A stretch of 64,000 bases of DNA from Tenrec ecaudatus (GCF_050624435.1 NC_134546.1:40999501-41063500); one strand, 5' to 3'; numbered from the stretch's first letter, positions 11,922-23,400 are shown. The notes: generated by a model from the sequence alone, not told the origin. A program made the numbers and translations.

Positions 11922-12126
11922 ATCTAAAACATTCAAATGTTAGGTATTTTGTCATCACTAAGGTAGCTTATTTGGGAAAAATCTTCTGTCCAAGTGTTTG
12001 AATTATAAAAGACTTAACAACGTTGCAGAGAAAACACCTTTATAGACTTTTAAAAGTCTATAAAGTTAAATCTTCTACAATATACTCTTTGGGAGAAGGC
12101 AGTGCAATACCTATGTAAGACACCAC

Positions 12127-12316
12127 CAAACCCATTGCCATAAAGTAAATCCTGACGCTTGCTTACAAACCCTGTAGGATGGAACAGAACTGCCCCCCAG
12201 GGATTTCCAAGGCTGTAAATCTTTATGGAACTAGATTGGCATCACATCTTCCTCCCTCAGATTGGACGTTGGGTTAGTGCCGCTGAGCACTTTAACCACT
12301 GCACCACTAGAGCTCC
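12127..12316 (-). repeat. AfroSINE in the FOXN2 3' UTR
   Basis: Reverse copy running from caaacccattgcc through aggatggaacagaactgccc to accactgcaccactagagctcc. Nearly full length. Confidence 0.85.
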
Positions 12317-15300
12317 TATCCTACCTGTATGTGCCATTAATCCTTGCTGAAAGGCTTTCTAATGCTGTCGCAAACGTGCATTGTGAAAGCGTTAAGTATT
12401 TGAAGAAATCTGCTTGTAATGAAACATTTTGTTCATGTATCATTCACACAGTTTATATCATTCAGAAAAAATAGGAGATGGTAGCAAATCAAAACTTACA
12501 CATTTTTTTTCTACAATGCTTGGTAAAAGTGTGTGTTCTTAATTCAGTCTTAATTCATGCTGCACATTGTTTCATAGACAGTGATTTGTTGTGTGTTTTT
12601 CTGATGGTTTCCTCCCAGTACACACGGCAGTCAGGCTCTTCGTAGGGTTAGCAGCTTTTTTGTTTCCCCTACGAGTCTTTTATTTATCACCTAAGAATTT
12701 TTCTGCTGCATATAATGCAACCTGCTTGAAGTTCTTCCCATAGTGCGTCAGTCCTCAAAACTGCAGATCTTTTGTACTTCCATCACAGTTCAAGGATGTT
12801 TTACTAAGCACAGGTCACTGCTGAAGCAAACTCAATACAGCGTGAGCCTGTCTGAAACTGTCCCCAAGCTCTAAGAGCACTGGGGTCAGCTCCATGTGTC
12901 TGTCTTTCCCTCCTCCTCACAGCCAACCAGACCAGTGTTTTCATCCGACGGGAAAGGGAACTAGAGGGTGCTTTCAGCTATTTCTAAGACTATAAAGCAT
13001 TTTCCTAAACTTGTTTTTTGGGATTTTTTTTAAGCAGCAGTTACTCCTATTTTAAGCTGAATATTATTTGGGCAAAACTGTCAAATGAGAAGCATGCATG
13101 ATTTAAAAGCAAACACATTTTTCAATGAATAAGATTTGAAGGCAGGGATAACAACACTAACAGTCTGTTGCTTTCATCGTATCCGTAATTGAAGTTGGAG
13201 AGCCATGTTAATGGGTTGATGGTATTGAAGTGTATCAGTTTTTAAATTTGTTTATAATGAAAACTGGGATGGTGCGTTTGGGCTTTTCCTTCTTCCTGTG
13301 TGTCCACTTTAGGACATAAAGTGTCGAGCCCGTGGCTGTGCCATTTACAGTGAATAGTGTAACAATCACAGTGCTTCACCACAATAGGAAGAGTAAACAT
13401 ATTTTTAAAAGATTATTTTAAAACCAATAGTTCCGCACACCTCTGTAGCTACTTACCGTGACCTCATGACGCTGGTTTTAGTGTTTCAATAATCTGGTTC
13501 TGGTTTATTTTATTCTGTTGAAATTCTGGGCCACCAGTGTTCTTCTCCTTGGTTCCTGTCTAGTGAATAATAACTCTCTCTAGGTGAAGGAAAATGATGT
13601 AAGGCACAGAGGGGAGAGACTTGTCAGTTGTAGCAAGTAGTAGAACTTTAAATTCCTTCGCTTTCTTTCCCTACAAATAAAAATATTTATAAGTTACATT
13701 TCTCACTAGCAAAGATAAACACTTGTGCTCCAAGAGCTAACAAGAAGGGATTATGAGATATTTTAAACTTACTTTCTTGTACGGAATTGAGTACATAGCT
13801 TTCCATGTGTTAATATATCAAGGTAGTTCTTTTCCAGGGGAACCATAATTACATAACCCTGTTTCCCTATTACAGCTTCACAGCCACTATGAGCCCATTC
13901 TGGTCCGTGACAGAGAAACGAGGCCCAGATCCCCTCCCCTGCCCCGTGGCACCTCGCCCCACACCCACCCCCCGTTAAGGAAAGTCACTCCCAAGTACTG
14001 TGGACTATAAATTGTATTTTCTAAAATAAGTTATTTTACTATAATTATAAAAGCAGTTTAGAAATTCTGGAGAAATTACATATGTGAGGCTCCCCAACAT
14101 ATTTTAAAACTGTGACTTAATTGGCATATACTTTGGCCTTGTATCAAAATGAAAGGGGGAGGGCATAACAATTTTAACTGTGTTGCAGCTTCTTCCAGTT
14201 CCTATGAGCCCCATGGTGAAAGTTTCAGTCCACACAATTAGTCTTCATCTTTCATATCCCAATCAGTGTTAGGGGGTTTTGGTTTTTTTGCTTGTTGGTT
14301 TTTAAAGTATATTTGAAACTTATTCGTGCATTTGAAACTTATTCGTGCAATATATTACAAAATTAGTTAATAATTTTACCTTTCAAGTTGAGAGAAAGCC
14401 AATAGATTTGGGGAAAGCTCACCGTGGGTGGATCACCTCTTTTCTACATTTGGGCCTTGCCTATCCTCATTATAGCTAGCGTGACTCTTCTTAGATTAGG
14501 TTCCAGAGTATATTGTAAAGTTGAGTATATATGATTTTTTTTCTTTTGCTACTTCTGGAGACATTGTGTAAAGGGTTCTTACTGGGTGGTCACGTAAATC
14601 GTTGGTAGCATGAATTTAAAGCGAGAGCAAGCATTATGGAAGGAATGTCCATGTCTTGGTAGACCAGGGAGCCTTTCCCAACAAATGCAAGCAACAAATG
14701 TGAATACTTCACAAAGCTGTAAAGACTATTGTCTTAAATATTACAGTACAACATTTTGTGGAGGCCATAACATTTAATTGTAAAACAGTGAGGCTTTCTG
14801 GTTTACATATATTTTATGGTTTGTCATTCTTTGAAGTGTGTAAACTTTGGTTAAAACAAAGTTTGCCTCAGTATGTTAGTGATGTAGTGGAAGTATTTAT
14901 TGAAAGACAACATAGAGTATTTTAATGTTACACCTGCCTTTTTTCCCCCCTGAAAGCACATTCTTTGCATCTGACTGCCAGTGCCATTGTCAAACTTCAT
15001 TTTAAAATGTACATTTCTTATTAAACTATGTGCTTAATTTTAAAAGTATTATTTTGCCATCATACAGTGTATAAAATGTATAATTGCCAATACATTGTAA
15101 CTATTATTTATTTTTAAATGAAAGAGTAAGAATGCTTTCTGATTCAAGAAATTTGAGATATTAAGGTGTTTCCTTTCCCTCTTTTCTGATGTAGCATAAA
15201 AAAACAATGTCTTGAGTTTGAGTTGTAACTGCCAGTAGATGACCAGGCACGAACGAGTGAGCCACTTTTCAGTTGCCAGTCTTGCTCATATTAAAAACAA

Positions 15301-15395
15301 CAAATGTTTAGTTTTTGTATTAATCTGGTTATTAAAATGTTTATAAAGTTTATTTTTACCAAAGAGATGCAATTCATTATGATAAAGTATTACAG

Positions 15396-15401
15396 AATAA
15401 A
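15396..15401 (+). promoter_or_regulatory. FOXN2: candidate distal poly(A) signal of FOXN2
   Basis: The hexamer AATAAA is followed after ~15 bases by a GT-rich stretch (ttggtgctgtttgtgg, from 15419), as expected around a cleavage site. It is the last strong signal before the sequence changes character and becomes CpG-richer. Confidence 0.55.
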
Positions 15402-15420
15402 CTTTGTTTTATAACACTTT

Positions 15421-16739
15421 GGTGCTGTTTGTGGAGTAGGTGTCGGCAGTTCATAAACACAAAATGGGCCAGTGTAGTTTCACAAAATTGCACGTTTCAA
15501 TGGCAGAATTCTTAAAATCTTTTGGAAAGTTGTTTTTCCTGGTTTTGACATGTCATCCTAATCTCTAAAAACAAACAGTGAAGCGATTCTGAAAGTTGAA
15601 AGTTTTTACTTCAGTATTTTAAAAGAAAAATAGTGACAGTTTGAAATATAACCCCCCAAAGAAGTGAGCATTAAATAGATTAAGATTTTTTAAGTGCACT
15701 AGTTTTACTTCAAAAACAGTGTCGCTTGAAAAATAAGGGTGCCCAGTAGAAAGCTGAATCATCTGCAGCTAACATTTGATGCCCTCCGCCCCGTGCGCCC
15801 GCGCTCATCATTTTAGTAGTATGTTCTGTAGAGGGGTTGTTTTTTAAGATTCTGAAAACCTATCACCTACTTTATTTCTGGAGAAGGGTATGGGGAGAAT
15901 CATTCAGATGTGAAATTCGAAGCAACTAGCAGCAATTTTAGAGCTCGAGGGTCTTCTGATCTGTAAAGGAGTGTTGAAAGCCCTTATTTGGAGAGTCAAG
16001 AATTTCATTTTTCCCAGAGCAAGACCATTTTTTGCTGGCATCAAAGAAAGAGCAACAAACTCTTAACACCAAATAGGGTTTTAAAGCAGAACGTAAAGCC
16101 AGGTTTCTCCTTTCAAATGTGAATTTTTGTAGGAAAATAGGTTTATGAATCAGTTGGTTTACCTCTTGATTTAGCCCCTCTCCCTCCCTACCCAGAAGGC
16201 CCTGGACCCCAAGAGCTGGTGCATTACTAACCAAGTACGCAATCAGCTGGCAAACGGATCTGAATGCTAAGGGACAGACCCAGCCCAGGGCAGCCACTCC
16301 CCAGGGATGGGAGGCAGGGACTATGCTCCGCCCCCCGCAGAATGGATAGTGGGTGTCAACAGTCAACCGTGTTCACTGTGAAGCTTCCAGCCACTGGATA
16401 GGAACATAGTGGATCACAAGTTTCACTCGATCAATGGTGCCACACGCATGTCTGCTCGTGTTGATAATAGGGATAAATGCCATTCCCATGACAATCGATG
16501 ATGTGGAGGGTGGTGACCTGCAGGAGACAACAGCCCTGGAGTGGGGTTGGTATGAACATCATGTTGAATAGGCTCTTTAACCTAGGGTGCTGTTTTTTGA
16601 ACTGGATGTTGAATTCCCACATTGGTTCCTGCCTCTTCCCAACAACCTTTCTGTACCAGAAAAGTAAGCGTTTGGAATTGAGTGTTGGGAATGCTTTCTG
16701 GAATGGCAGGGTTCTGGGAGGCTCGAGTTGTCAGTGGTT
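15421..16739. other. downstream flank of FOXN2, no gene seen
   Basis: The first ~500 bp are AT-rich. From about 15950 the sequence becomes GC-richer. Open frames here lack recognisable domains or consistent codon structure. No repeat recognised. Confidence 0.5.
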
Positions 16740-17440
16740 CCTACGTGTGACACAGAGATCGGATCACACGCTGGGAAGGCGGCACAGCTGCTCCATTGAT
16801 TCCGGTCGCAGGCACAACGGCCGAGGCGTGCAACACGTGCCTGGAGGCAGTAAGAGGAGCAAGTGTCAAGTAGAGGGGCGCTAGGAATCCAAAGCGAGGC
16901 TCATGCCTGGGCAGAGTAGAGGGAGGGACGCGAGGTCACCCTCCAGGGCGTGGCTCCAAACCACAAGCAGCCATGAAAGCGAGCCCTCGGAGGTCGCACC
17001 TTTCGGTACAACCCCGTCCAAAAGGCAGCAGTGCGAGTGACGGTCCAGGCAGTCTTACAAACGGGTGAATGCCGCGTCCACGGCATTGCATGGACTCCTC
17101 TCTGCGCCCCTGGCTTTTCTCTCTCCGGGAGACTGTCCTCTCCTGGACGCCCTCCTCGTGAGCACCCGTCTCATCGCTGCAGTTGACAATGTCACGGGCT
17201 CAGGAGCTTCCTCTGCAGGAACCTAGGGGCTCCCAAGCCACGCAGATTTTACTTCCTGCTGAGCGGCATTGTTGACGGCTTGCTTGAATCGTCCACACTT
17301 CATCACGGCCGGATCCGAGTTGGCATAATCCACCAGGGTCACGCCACCCGAGCGGGTGTCCTGGGTCCAAAACGTGAGTCACCTCCCTCTCTCGGGCATG
17401 GCGACCGCGGGCCCGCACGTCTGGTATGGGGTGTGTCAGT
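16740..17440. promoter_or_regulatory. CpG-island-like segment downstream of FOXN2
   Basis: A hand count gives roughly 50 CpG dinucleotides in about 700 bp at about 60% GC. That is far denser than anywhere nearby and would give an observed/expected ratio well above 0.6. Examples are cggccgaggcg, gccgcgtccacggc and gcgaccgcgggcccgcacg. No gene is recognisable on either strand. It could be a promoter of an unrecognised transcript, or a GC-rich retrocopy that I cannot identify. Confidence 0.5.
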
Positions 17441-17520
17441 TTGTGTGACAGACATTGATTATAAGCTACCACTGCCTTGTTTGATGCCCCTGTTCCTTCC
17501 ACGCAGCCCTTGAAATACAA

Positions 17521-17632
17521 CTCGCTCCACTGCCATTGAGTGGATCCCAAATCAGCAGCACTATTGGACAGGGTGGAGCTGCCCCTGTGTTTTCCAGACT
17601 AAATCTTAGAAGTTCAGAAGGTCTCATCTGCC
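17521..17632 (-). repeat. AfroSINE, partial
   Basis: ctgccattgagtggatccc, acagggtggagctgcccctgtg and gtctcatctgcc are the reverse 3' half of the SINE. It bounds the CpG-rich segment on the right. Confidence 0.6.
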
Positions 17633-17880
17633 ATGAAATACACGGTCCTCTAAAACTAGCCATTTGGGACTCACCTAATATCTTAAAAGAATTTTCATTC
17701 TCACTTTTGTCTTTTGCATTTACTGTTTTCTGGTTCATCTTAGTTCTGAAGGAAAAGTTTTTTTTCGAATAATAGAATATTATTAAATTATGGGTTAAGG
17801 ATATGTTCAGTTTTTCCTAAAAGGCTTTTCCTTAAGGATTTCAGAGCATACTAATCTAGGAGCTTTTAAAAACTGGAAAT

Positions 17881-18489
17881 CGGTTCCGGGAGCTGCACAA
17901 CCAATCCCGGAAATGGCACCGAAACGGCATAAAAAAAACCCCGTTCACAACGATACGAATCTCTTAAGGGGGTGGACCCTAAGTTCCTGAGGAACATGCG
18001 CTTCGCCAAGAAGCACAACAAGAAGGGCCTGAAGAAAATGCAGGCCAACAACGCCAAGGCTGCGGCTGCTCGCGCTGAGGCCATCAAGGATCTTGTGAAG
18101 CCCACAGAGGTCAAGGCCAAGATCCCAATGGGCGTCAACCGCAAGCTCAGCCGACTGGCCTACATTGCCCACCCCAAGCTTGGCAAGCGGGCTCGGGCAC
18201 ATATTGCCAAGGGTCTGAGGCTCTGCCGGCCCAAGGCCAAGGCACAAAGCAAGGCTGATGCTCCAGCCAAGGCCACGACTCCAGCAAAAGCTCCCAAAGG
18301 CGCCCCTGCCCCAGCTCAAGCTCCCAAAGGCCCCCAGGCTCCCACAAAGTAGAGTTCTCTGTGAGGGCGAGAGGGACTGGTGTGAGCCCTGGGCTGCTGC
18401 CTGCATGGCACTGGTGTCTTCTTGCGCTGTTTGTTGTACAAATACACCCAGGTGGTGCTGTTTTCGGTAAAAAAAAAAAAAAAAACCAA
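17881..18489 (+). pseudogene. RPL29: RPL29 processed pseudogene
   Basis: Intronless copy of ribosomal protein L29 mRNA. It lacks the first codons of the parent, so no native start is present. One extra A in the A-run at 17931-17938 (ggcataaaaaaaacc) shifts the frame. After that the frame reads [17 protein letters not shown] and continues through [14 protein letters not shown] to the Ala/Pro/Lys-rich tail, ending at TAG 18350-18352 a few residues earlier than the parent. A 3' UTR and an A-tract (about 18470-18485) follow. Perfect 13-bp duplications (aaaaactggaaat) flank it at 17868-17880 and 18490-18502, the mark of LINE-driven insertion. About 14 bases at the 5' end (cggttccgggagct) do not match the parent as I recall it. 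The uninterrupted later frame reflects a fairly recent insertion and is not evidence of function. Confidence 0.93.
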
Positions 18490-18743
18490 AAAAACTGGAA
18501 ATAAAGCTAACGAGAACATAGATTTGAAATATGTGTAGTTATTATGCTACATGAAATTTTAAAGAAATGTTTAGAGGCTGTGAAAAAGTAGGATGCTAAC
18601 TAGTGTATACAGAGAATTTAACATCAATTATGTTACAAAAGCTTGTTTACAAATCTGTTTGGAAAGTAGAAACGCTTTACTAAAGGAGGAAACAGCTGGA
18701 CAGAATAAAGGTTGCAGAATAATTTAGGGGAAATTTACCAAAA

Positions 18744-18929
18744 TCCAAAGTTGTCGATGGCAACTTACAGTCACCCTATAGCTCAGGGGGGAACTGCCCC
18801 TGTAAGTTTCCAAGACTAACTTTGATAGTAGAAAGCCCTATCTTTCTCCCTAGGAGCCGCTGGTGGTTTCAAATTACCGACCTTATGGTCAGCAGGCCAA
18901 TACATAACCGCTAAGCCACCAGGGATCCT
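18744..18929 (-). repeat. AfroSINE copy
   Basis: Reverse copy: gtcgatggcaacttacagtc, gggaactgcccctgtaag, gctggtggtttcaaattaccg, taagccaccagggatcc. Confidence 0.8.
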
Positions 18930-19162
18930 GTAGGAAAGATTTAAGCGGAAACAAAATTCCTGTGTTGCCAGTAGAAGGGAATTGAGAATTCTAAAGGGAG
19001 ACTGCCCCCAGATTCAATAGCAATGTAATTTAAATTGATATCATAGTTCTGTGTCTTGTAGTGGAGCTCAGGTGCCTAGTCCCAAGCACAAAAGTAAAAA
19101 TCCCTCTTTAAGATGTAAATAATGCAATGATGAGCTGCAGTAGTTGCCATGAAAGGAAAAAC

Positions 19163-19368
19163 TGGAGGGCTGTTGAGACCCCATAACTAAAGGTTAAGCC
19201 AGCTGCTAACCCCAACGTTGGCTGTTCAGATCCACCTCACTGATCCGTGGGAAGAAGACTTGATCTGCTCCCATGAGCTCACATTCTAGAAAACCCTCCG
19301 GGGGCCATTCTCACAGGGTCTCTTGAGGTGAGGCAAGCTTCCACTGATGGCACCTAACAGCACCATGG
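19163..19368 (+). repeat. AfroSINE copy, diverged
   Basis: ggttaagccagctgctaacc, ttcagatccacctcactgatcc and tctagaaaaccctccggggg follow the order of the sense SINE; it ends at gatggcacctaacagcacc. Confidence 0.65.
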
Positions 19369-19754
19369 AGACGTGATGAGCTGAAATGTGCAAGGAGCAG
19401 AGTTTTAGAATGGAAGCATGGGAAATTGTTATGGCCGGGGGTAATGATTGTTTCTAAGGTGCTTGTGCTAGGAGAAAATGCGAGTCCAGTGAACTGGCAC
19501 AGGATGCCTGCAAAGCCTGAGACCAGATCCGAGATCAGACCTTTCAGAGAATATGAGTCAAGTTAAAAGATGGGGTTTTAAGACCCTGGGGAAGCCTTTT
19601 GAAGGTCACACTATTTAAAAGATGACCCGGATACTACTTTGACTTGCAGTCATATGGGTGAGGAGGGTGGACTTAAGCTCCTCTGGAAGCCCACTGCTTT
19701 CAAGGGAGAAAGTTTAAGTGGCTTTTCTTTTTTTTAATGTAAGATCAGTAAGAG

Positions 19755-19955
19755 TGGCGCACACCTAAAAGATTACCAAAGTCAAGTGTGAAATGGGACA
19801 GATCCTACAGACTTTAAAGGACCATAAGATAATATCATTTGCCTCAATTTTATGCCAATTTAGCAACTTAGATGAAATGAACAATTTCCTTAAATGTCAA
19901 AGCTGAATCAAGAAAAAACAGAATGTTAAATAGTCTTACATTGTTTTTTAATTCA
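19755..19955 (+). repeat. L1 ORF2 fragment (old)
   Basis: attttatgccaatttagcaac, gatgaaatgaacaatttcc and gctgaatcaagaaaaaacag parallel a well-conserved stretch of L1 ORF2. No intact frame. Confidence 0.55.
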
Positions 19956-20029
19956 ACTATTAGTGATTAAAAGCCTTCAAAAAGCAAACTAAGAGGTCCC
20001 AGTGGAGAGAATAAAACAATTTGAAGTGG

Positions 20030-20800
20030 GGGAAAAGAATTTGATTATAATCCAAAATATAAATCTATGAGTTCATATTGATATTGATGGTAGAATACAT
20101 TAGCAAATGGTGTGGAGAGAAGAAATCTCTCATGCAGAATTCCAAATAAATTATGTGGATATTCTACCCCAGCAGTGTTCTTTCCCTCGGCCTTTTCTCC
20201 CCAAATGTAGACTCATCAGAAAGTCATCAAGTAATGGGAGATTTTACAATACATATGACCCAGACCCAGACTCCAGACTCACTGCCATCTAGGCGATTCT
20301 GACGCAGCAGGTCTGTAGGCCAGAGTGAAACTGCTCCTGTGGGCTTCTGAGAGCTTTTTTAAGGAGTGGAAAGCCTTCTATTTCTCTCTCGGGGCAGCTG
20401 GGGGTTTCAAACTGCAGACCTCTTGGGTTTTCTTGTACCTGATTAGTACTCTTACCAAAAAATTGTCAAAAACTAGGCAAGTCCGCGAAATGTTCATACC
20501 CAAGATGAGTAAGGATCGTGAAACTGATAGTAATGTGTCCCCTGGATGGGAGCCCAGAACACAAAAGACATGTAACAAACCAAGGACATCTGAATAAACT
20601 ATTGACTTTTGCTAATGCTGTATCAATATTGTCCCATCCAAGTGTAAGAAATATAACTGACTGTGTGCGTGGCAGAAAGTCTATAGGAACTATTTGCTCT
20701 ACTTTTCTGAAAATCCAAACTTCCAAAACAGTAGGAGAGAAAAATGTTGAAAACGCCAAAGAGTTTTCTTTCCTAAGAAAGAACGAATACAAAAAAAAAC
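20030..20800 (+). repeat. L1M-type 3' UTR, split by a SINE
   Basis: Two parts are seen on either side of an antisense AfroSINE (20275-20452). The second part has cctggatgggagcccagaac, ggacatctgaataaactattg and gctgtatcaatattg, a typical ordered set for old L1M 3' ends, and finishes near ctgaaaatccaaacttcc. Confidence 0.7.
20275..20452 (-). repeat. AfroSINE copy
   Basis: Reverse SINE: cactgccatctaggcgattc, gaaactgctcctgtgggc, gctgggggtttcaaactgc. Inserted in the L1M 3' region. Confidence 0.75.
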
Positions 20801-20809
20801 CAAACCAAT

Positions 20810-21385
20810 TGCGTTGGTCTGGGTGGACTAGAGAAACAAATTCATGGACACTCATATGTGTATTAGAAAGAGCTTCATATACAAGAGCAGTTGAATATTG
20901 AGAAAACATCCCAGTCCAGAATAAGTGGGTAAGTCCGATATTAGCCCATATGTCTAATACCAATCTATAAAGTCCTCTTTAGACTCTGAAACACATGCAA
21001 TGACGCCGAATGCAGGAAGATCACAGGCCAGTGGGCTGGAAGTCTTGTGGATCCAGTGGCATTGTAAACATCTCTGCACTGGGGTGGGGGGAGGGGTCGG
21101 TGTCTCCACATGGTTTCTCCAGCTCCAGAGGTCTGGCTCCATCAACCTCACTCCATGTGTCTTCTCCACAGGGATGTCTAGTAGGGAGTGAGCAGAGAGT
21201 CTCAGAGGGAGTTAGTAGAGAATGAATATCTCCCACCTCCAAGGAAGAAATACAGGAGTTCCCAGAATCCTCAGAAGGCCATATGCTCACACAGAGGCCT
21301 CCTTGGCTATATCCCAATTGATAGGCTAGACTCCACCCCTACACTCTTAATCCTCAAATTGACACCAGATTATGGTGTCACCACA
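20810..21385 (+). mobile_element. solo LTR-like element, 576 bp, copy 1
   Basis: Begins TGCGTTGGTCTGGGTGGACT and ends GTGTCACCACA, so it has TG...CA ends. Perfect 5-bp duplications (ccaat) lie at 20805-20809 and 21386-21390. The body is shared with copies at 33290 and 51541 (aaaacatcccagtcc, gaagatcacaggccagtggg, tctccacatggtttctcc). Five-base duplications suit ERVL/MaLR-type LTRs. No internal retroviral genes adjoin it, so it reads as a solo LTR. Family not assigned. Confidence 0.75.
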
Positions 21386-21390
21386 CCAAT

Positions 21391-21825
21391 CATACCCAAA
21401 CTTAAAATTTGATATAAAAAGAGGACTAAGGGAATGTTGGAAACCACATGGCTTACCCCCCAAAATTAGGAGCAATTTGAAGATGTTCCCTCTCATCATT
21501 TCTCTTCACTATTCTAGTAGGGGTCAGGTTGTGTTGTGAATTGTGGGTTGTAAATCCTAGGCTCCATGCCTCTGATTATTTAGGAATGGGTTGTCTTTCC
21601 TGGTAATGAGACAGGATCAGTGTGGGCTGATCTTGAGTCAATCTCTTTTAAAGACATCTAAAAGGTTAAACCAGTATGCAGAGCGGAATGGGGAAGACAC
21701 TAGCCAAGACACATCAAGAGACACTTGCTCAGAAGCAGAAGCTCAGAAGGGACAATGAACTTCCTCTAGAGCCTACCGAGAGAACATCTTTCCCTAGAGC
21801 TGGCGCCCTTCCAGCTATGAGCGTC
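21391..21825. other. unassigned sequence
   Basis: Unique-looking sequence between the LTR-like element and an RTE fragment. No gene or repeat recognised. Confidence 0.4.
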
Positions 21826-23400
21826 TGAAAGCAGAAAATACCAGAAAGATGTTTATTTGGGTTTCATTGACTATGCAAAAGTATCCAACCAGGCGGGCCA
21901 TAATAAACTGTGGATGAAACCATAGGAATTCCAGGATAATTCATTGTGTTCATGGAGACCCTGTGCAGGAAAGATGTTTATCCGGAATGTATCTTGTCAC
22001 CATACTTAGTCAATCTGTTTGCTGAGCAAATCATCTGACACGCTGGACTGCCTGAAGAAGAAGGAGCCATCGGGATTGGAGGAAGGCTCAATGTGCAGAT
22101 GACGCAACTTTGCTTGCTGAAGGCCAAGAAGCACTTACTGATGAAGATCCAAGACTACATTCTTCAGTATCGATTACAACTCACTGTAACGAGAACCCAA
22201 ATCCTCACCACTGGATCCCTAGAGAGCAACGTGATCTATGGATGAAGGATGGCCAAGGATTTCACGGTTCTTGGATCCACAATCAACACCCATGCAAACA
22301 ACAGTGAAGACATCAAACCACGGTTTGCGGCCACAAAAATGGGATCCCTGCCTACTGCTGAAGGGAAACCAAACCCCTCAGAGATGGGATCAGGTTTCTT
22401 CAATTTCTCCCTGACCAAATGACAGAAATGGGGTTTGGATACATTAGGCAAAGAAAAGGGGAGAGGCTTGGGAAAAGGGTGTCGACAACCTGGTATTTCC
22501 CTCATGGGGCGTTAGGCACATACATCACGTCCTCTTCTCTACACCTCGCTGCCACCACCACCCCCACACACACACCCCACCCCTGGCAGTGAGGGCACAA
22601 TGAGCCACTTCTCTTCTTCTCGACTTAAAGGAATGAGCTGTCCTCTAAACAAAAGCGTTTGTTTTTGGCTTACACAAATTACCTTTACCTGAATCCTCTG
22701 GAAACTAAAACAAATCAGAGTGAAATCATAAACTTCTTAGTAACTTTTGAACCATTTCCATATGTATTTTACTATAATCTAGTTAATGGGTTTTGTCCCT
22801 AAATCACACAAATAACAATTGCATTAATACTTCTCAGGGAAAACAGCAAACCACATTAATTAGTCACAAACTAAATTATAAAGGTGAGCAACATGCGTGG
22901 AATTTTAACAGCGCCCTTTTCAGTATTGAATTCAGTAAAGACACCGTGCTGACGGCTAAGGTGCACCTGACCCAAACCTTGCTATTTTCCTTCAACTCAT
23001 CTGCATATGAAAGCTGGCCACTGAACAAGGAACACGGGGGAATAATTGGTACATTGGAGTTCCGGAACGGCCAAGAGAGTACCGTGGGCTGACAGAGGCA
23101 CAAACAAATCTGTCTTGGAGGAAGTTCAACTAGAATAGTCCTTGGATGGGAAGAGGGGGAGACTTCATCTCCCTTACTTTGGACATGTGATTAGAAGAGT
23201 CCAAAGCCTGGAAAGGGACACCATGCTTGGTAAAGGAGGGTCAGAAGAAAAGAGGAAGCCCTTCCGGGGGATAGATGGACACAGGGCTGCAACCGTGGGC
23301 TCAAACAGAATGAAGGCTGCAGGACTGCAGGACTTCCACCCAGCAGGGCATTGGGCTACTTTGAGGCAGAGTCGACTTGACAATGCAACAGGGATAAAAG
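21826..23400 (+). mobile_element. RTE-class LINE, decayed reverse-transcriptase region
   Basis: Part of an RTE (BovB/RTE1-like) ORF. At 21830-22330: aaaatccagaaagatgtttat-type start, the region with SPYLVNLFAEQI-like residues, atgtgcagatgacgcaactt (the Y/CADD box) and gatccacaatcaacaccc. At 22880-23400 the C-terminal part resumes (gtgcacctgacccaaac, tactttggacatgtgattagaag, aaaagaggaagccc). About 540 bp (22331-22879) between the halves is not RTE. Stops and frameshifts are many; it is inactive. Confidence 0.8.

Larger units (their letters stand above)
10729..15420 (+). other. FOXN2: FOXN2 3' untranslated region (inferred)
   Basis: AT-rich sequence from the stop codon to a canonical AATAAA at 15396-15401 followed by a T/G-rich downstream stretch. 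It is about 4.7 kb long, with other AATAAA hexamers on the way (for example 13676-13681) that could give shorter messages. A SPIN element (11735-11921) and an antisense AfroSINE (12127-12316) sit inside it. The extent is inferred from the poly(A) signal and the absence of other genes; no transcript data are available to me. Confidence 0.65.

Noticed and set aside
16498-16884. 128-codon frame at the edge of the CpG-rich segment
   Set aside because: Composition is unlike a structured protein, no family recognised and opposite-strand frames of similar length overlap it.
17972-18352. Open frame of ~126 codons resembling RPL29
   Set aside because: It begins at a GTG inside the parental sequence, lacks the native start, follows a frameshift, and is flanked by target duplications and an A-tail; it is a processed pseudogene.
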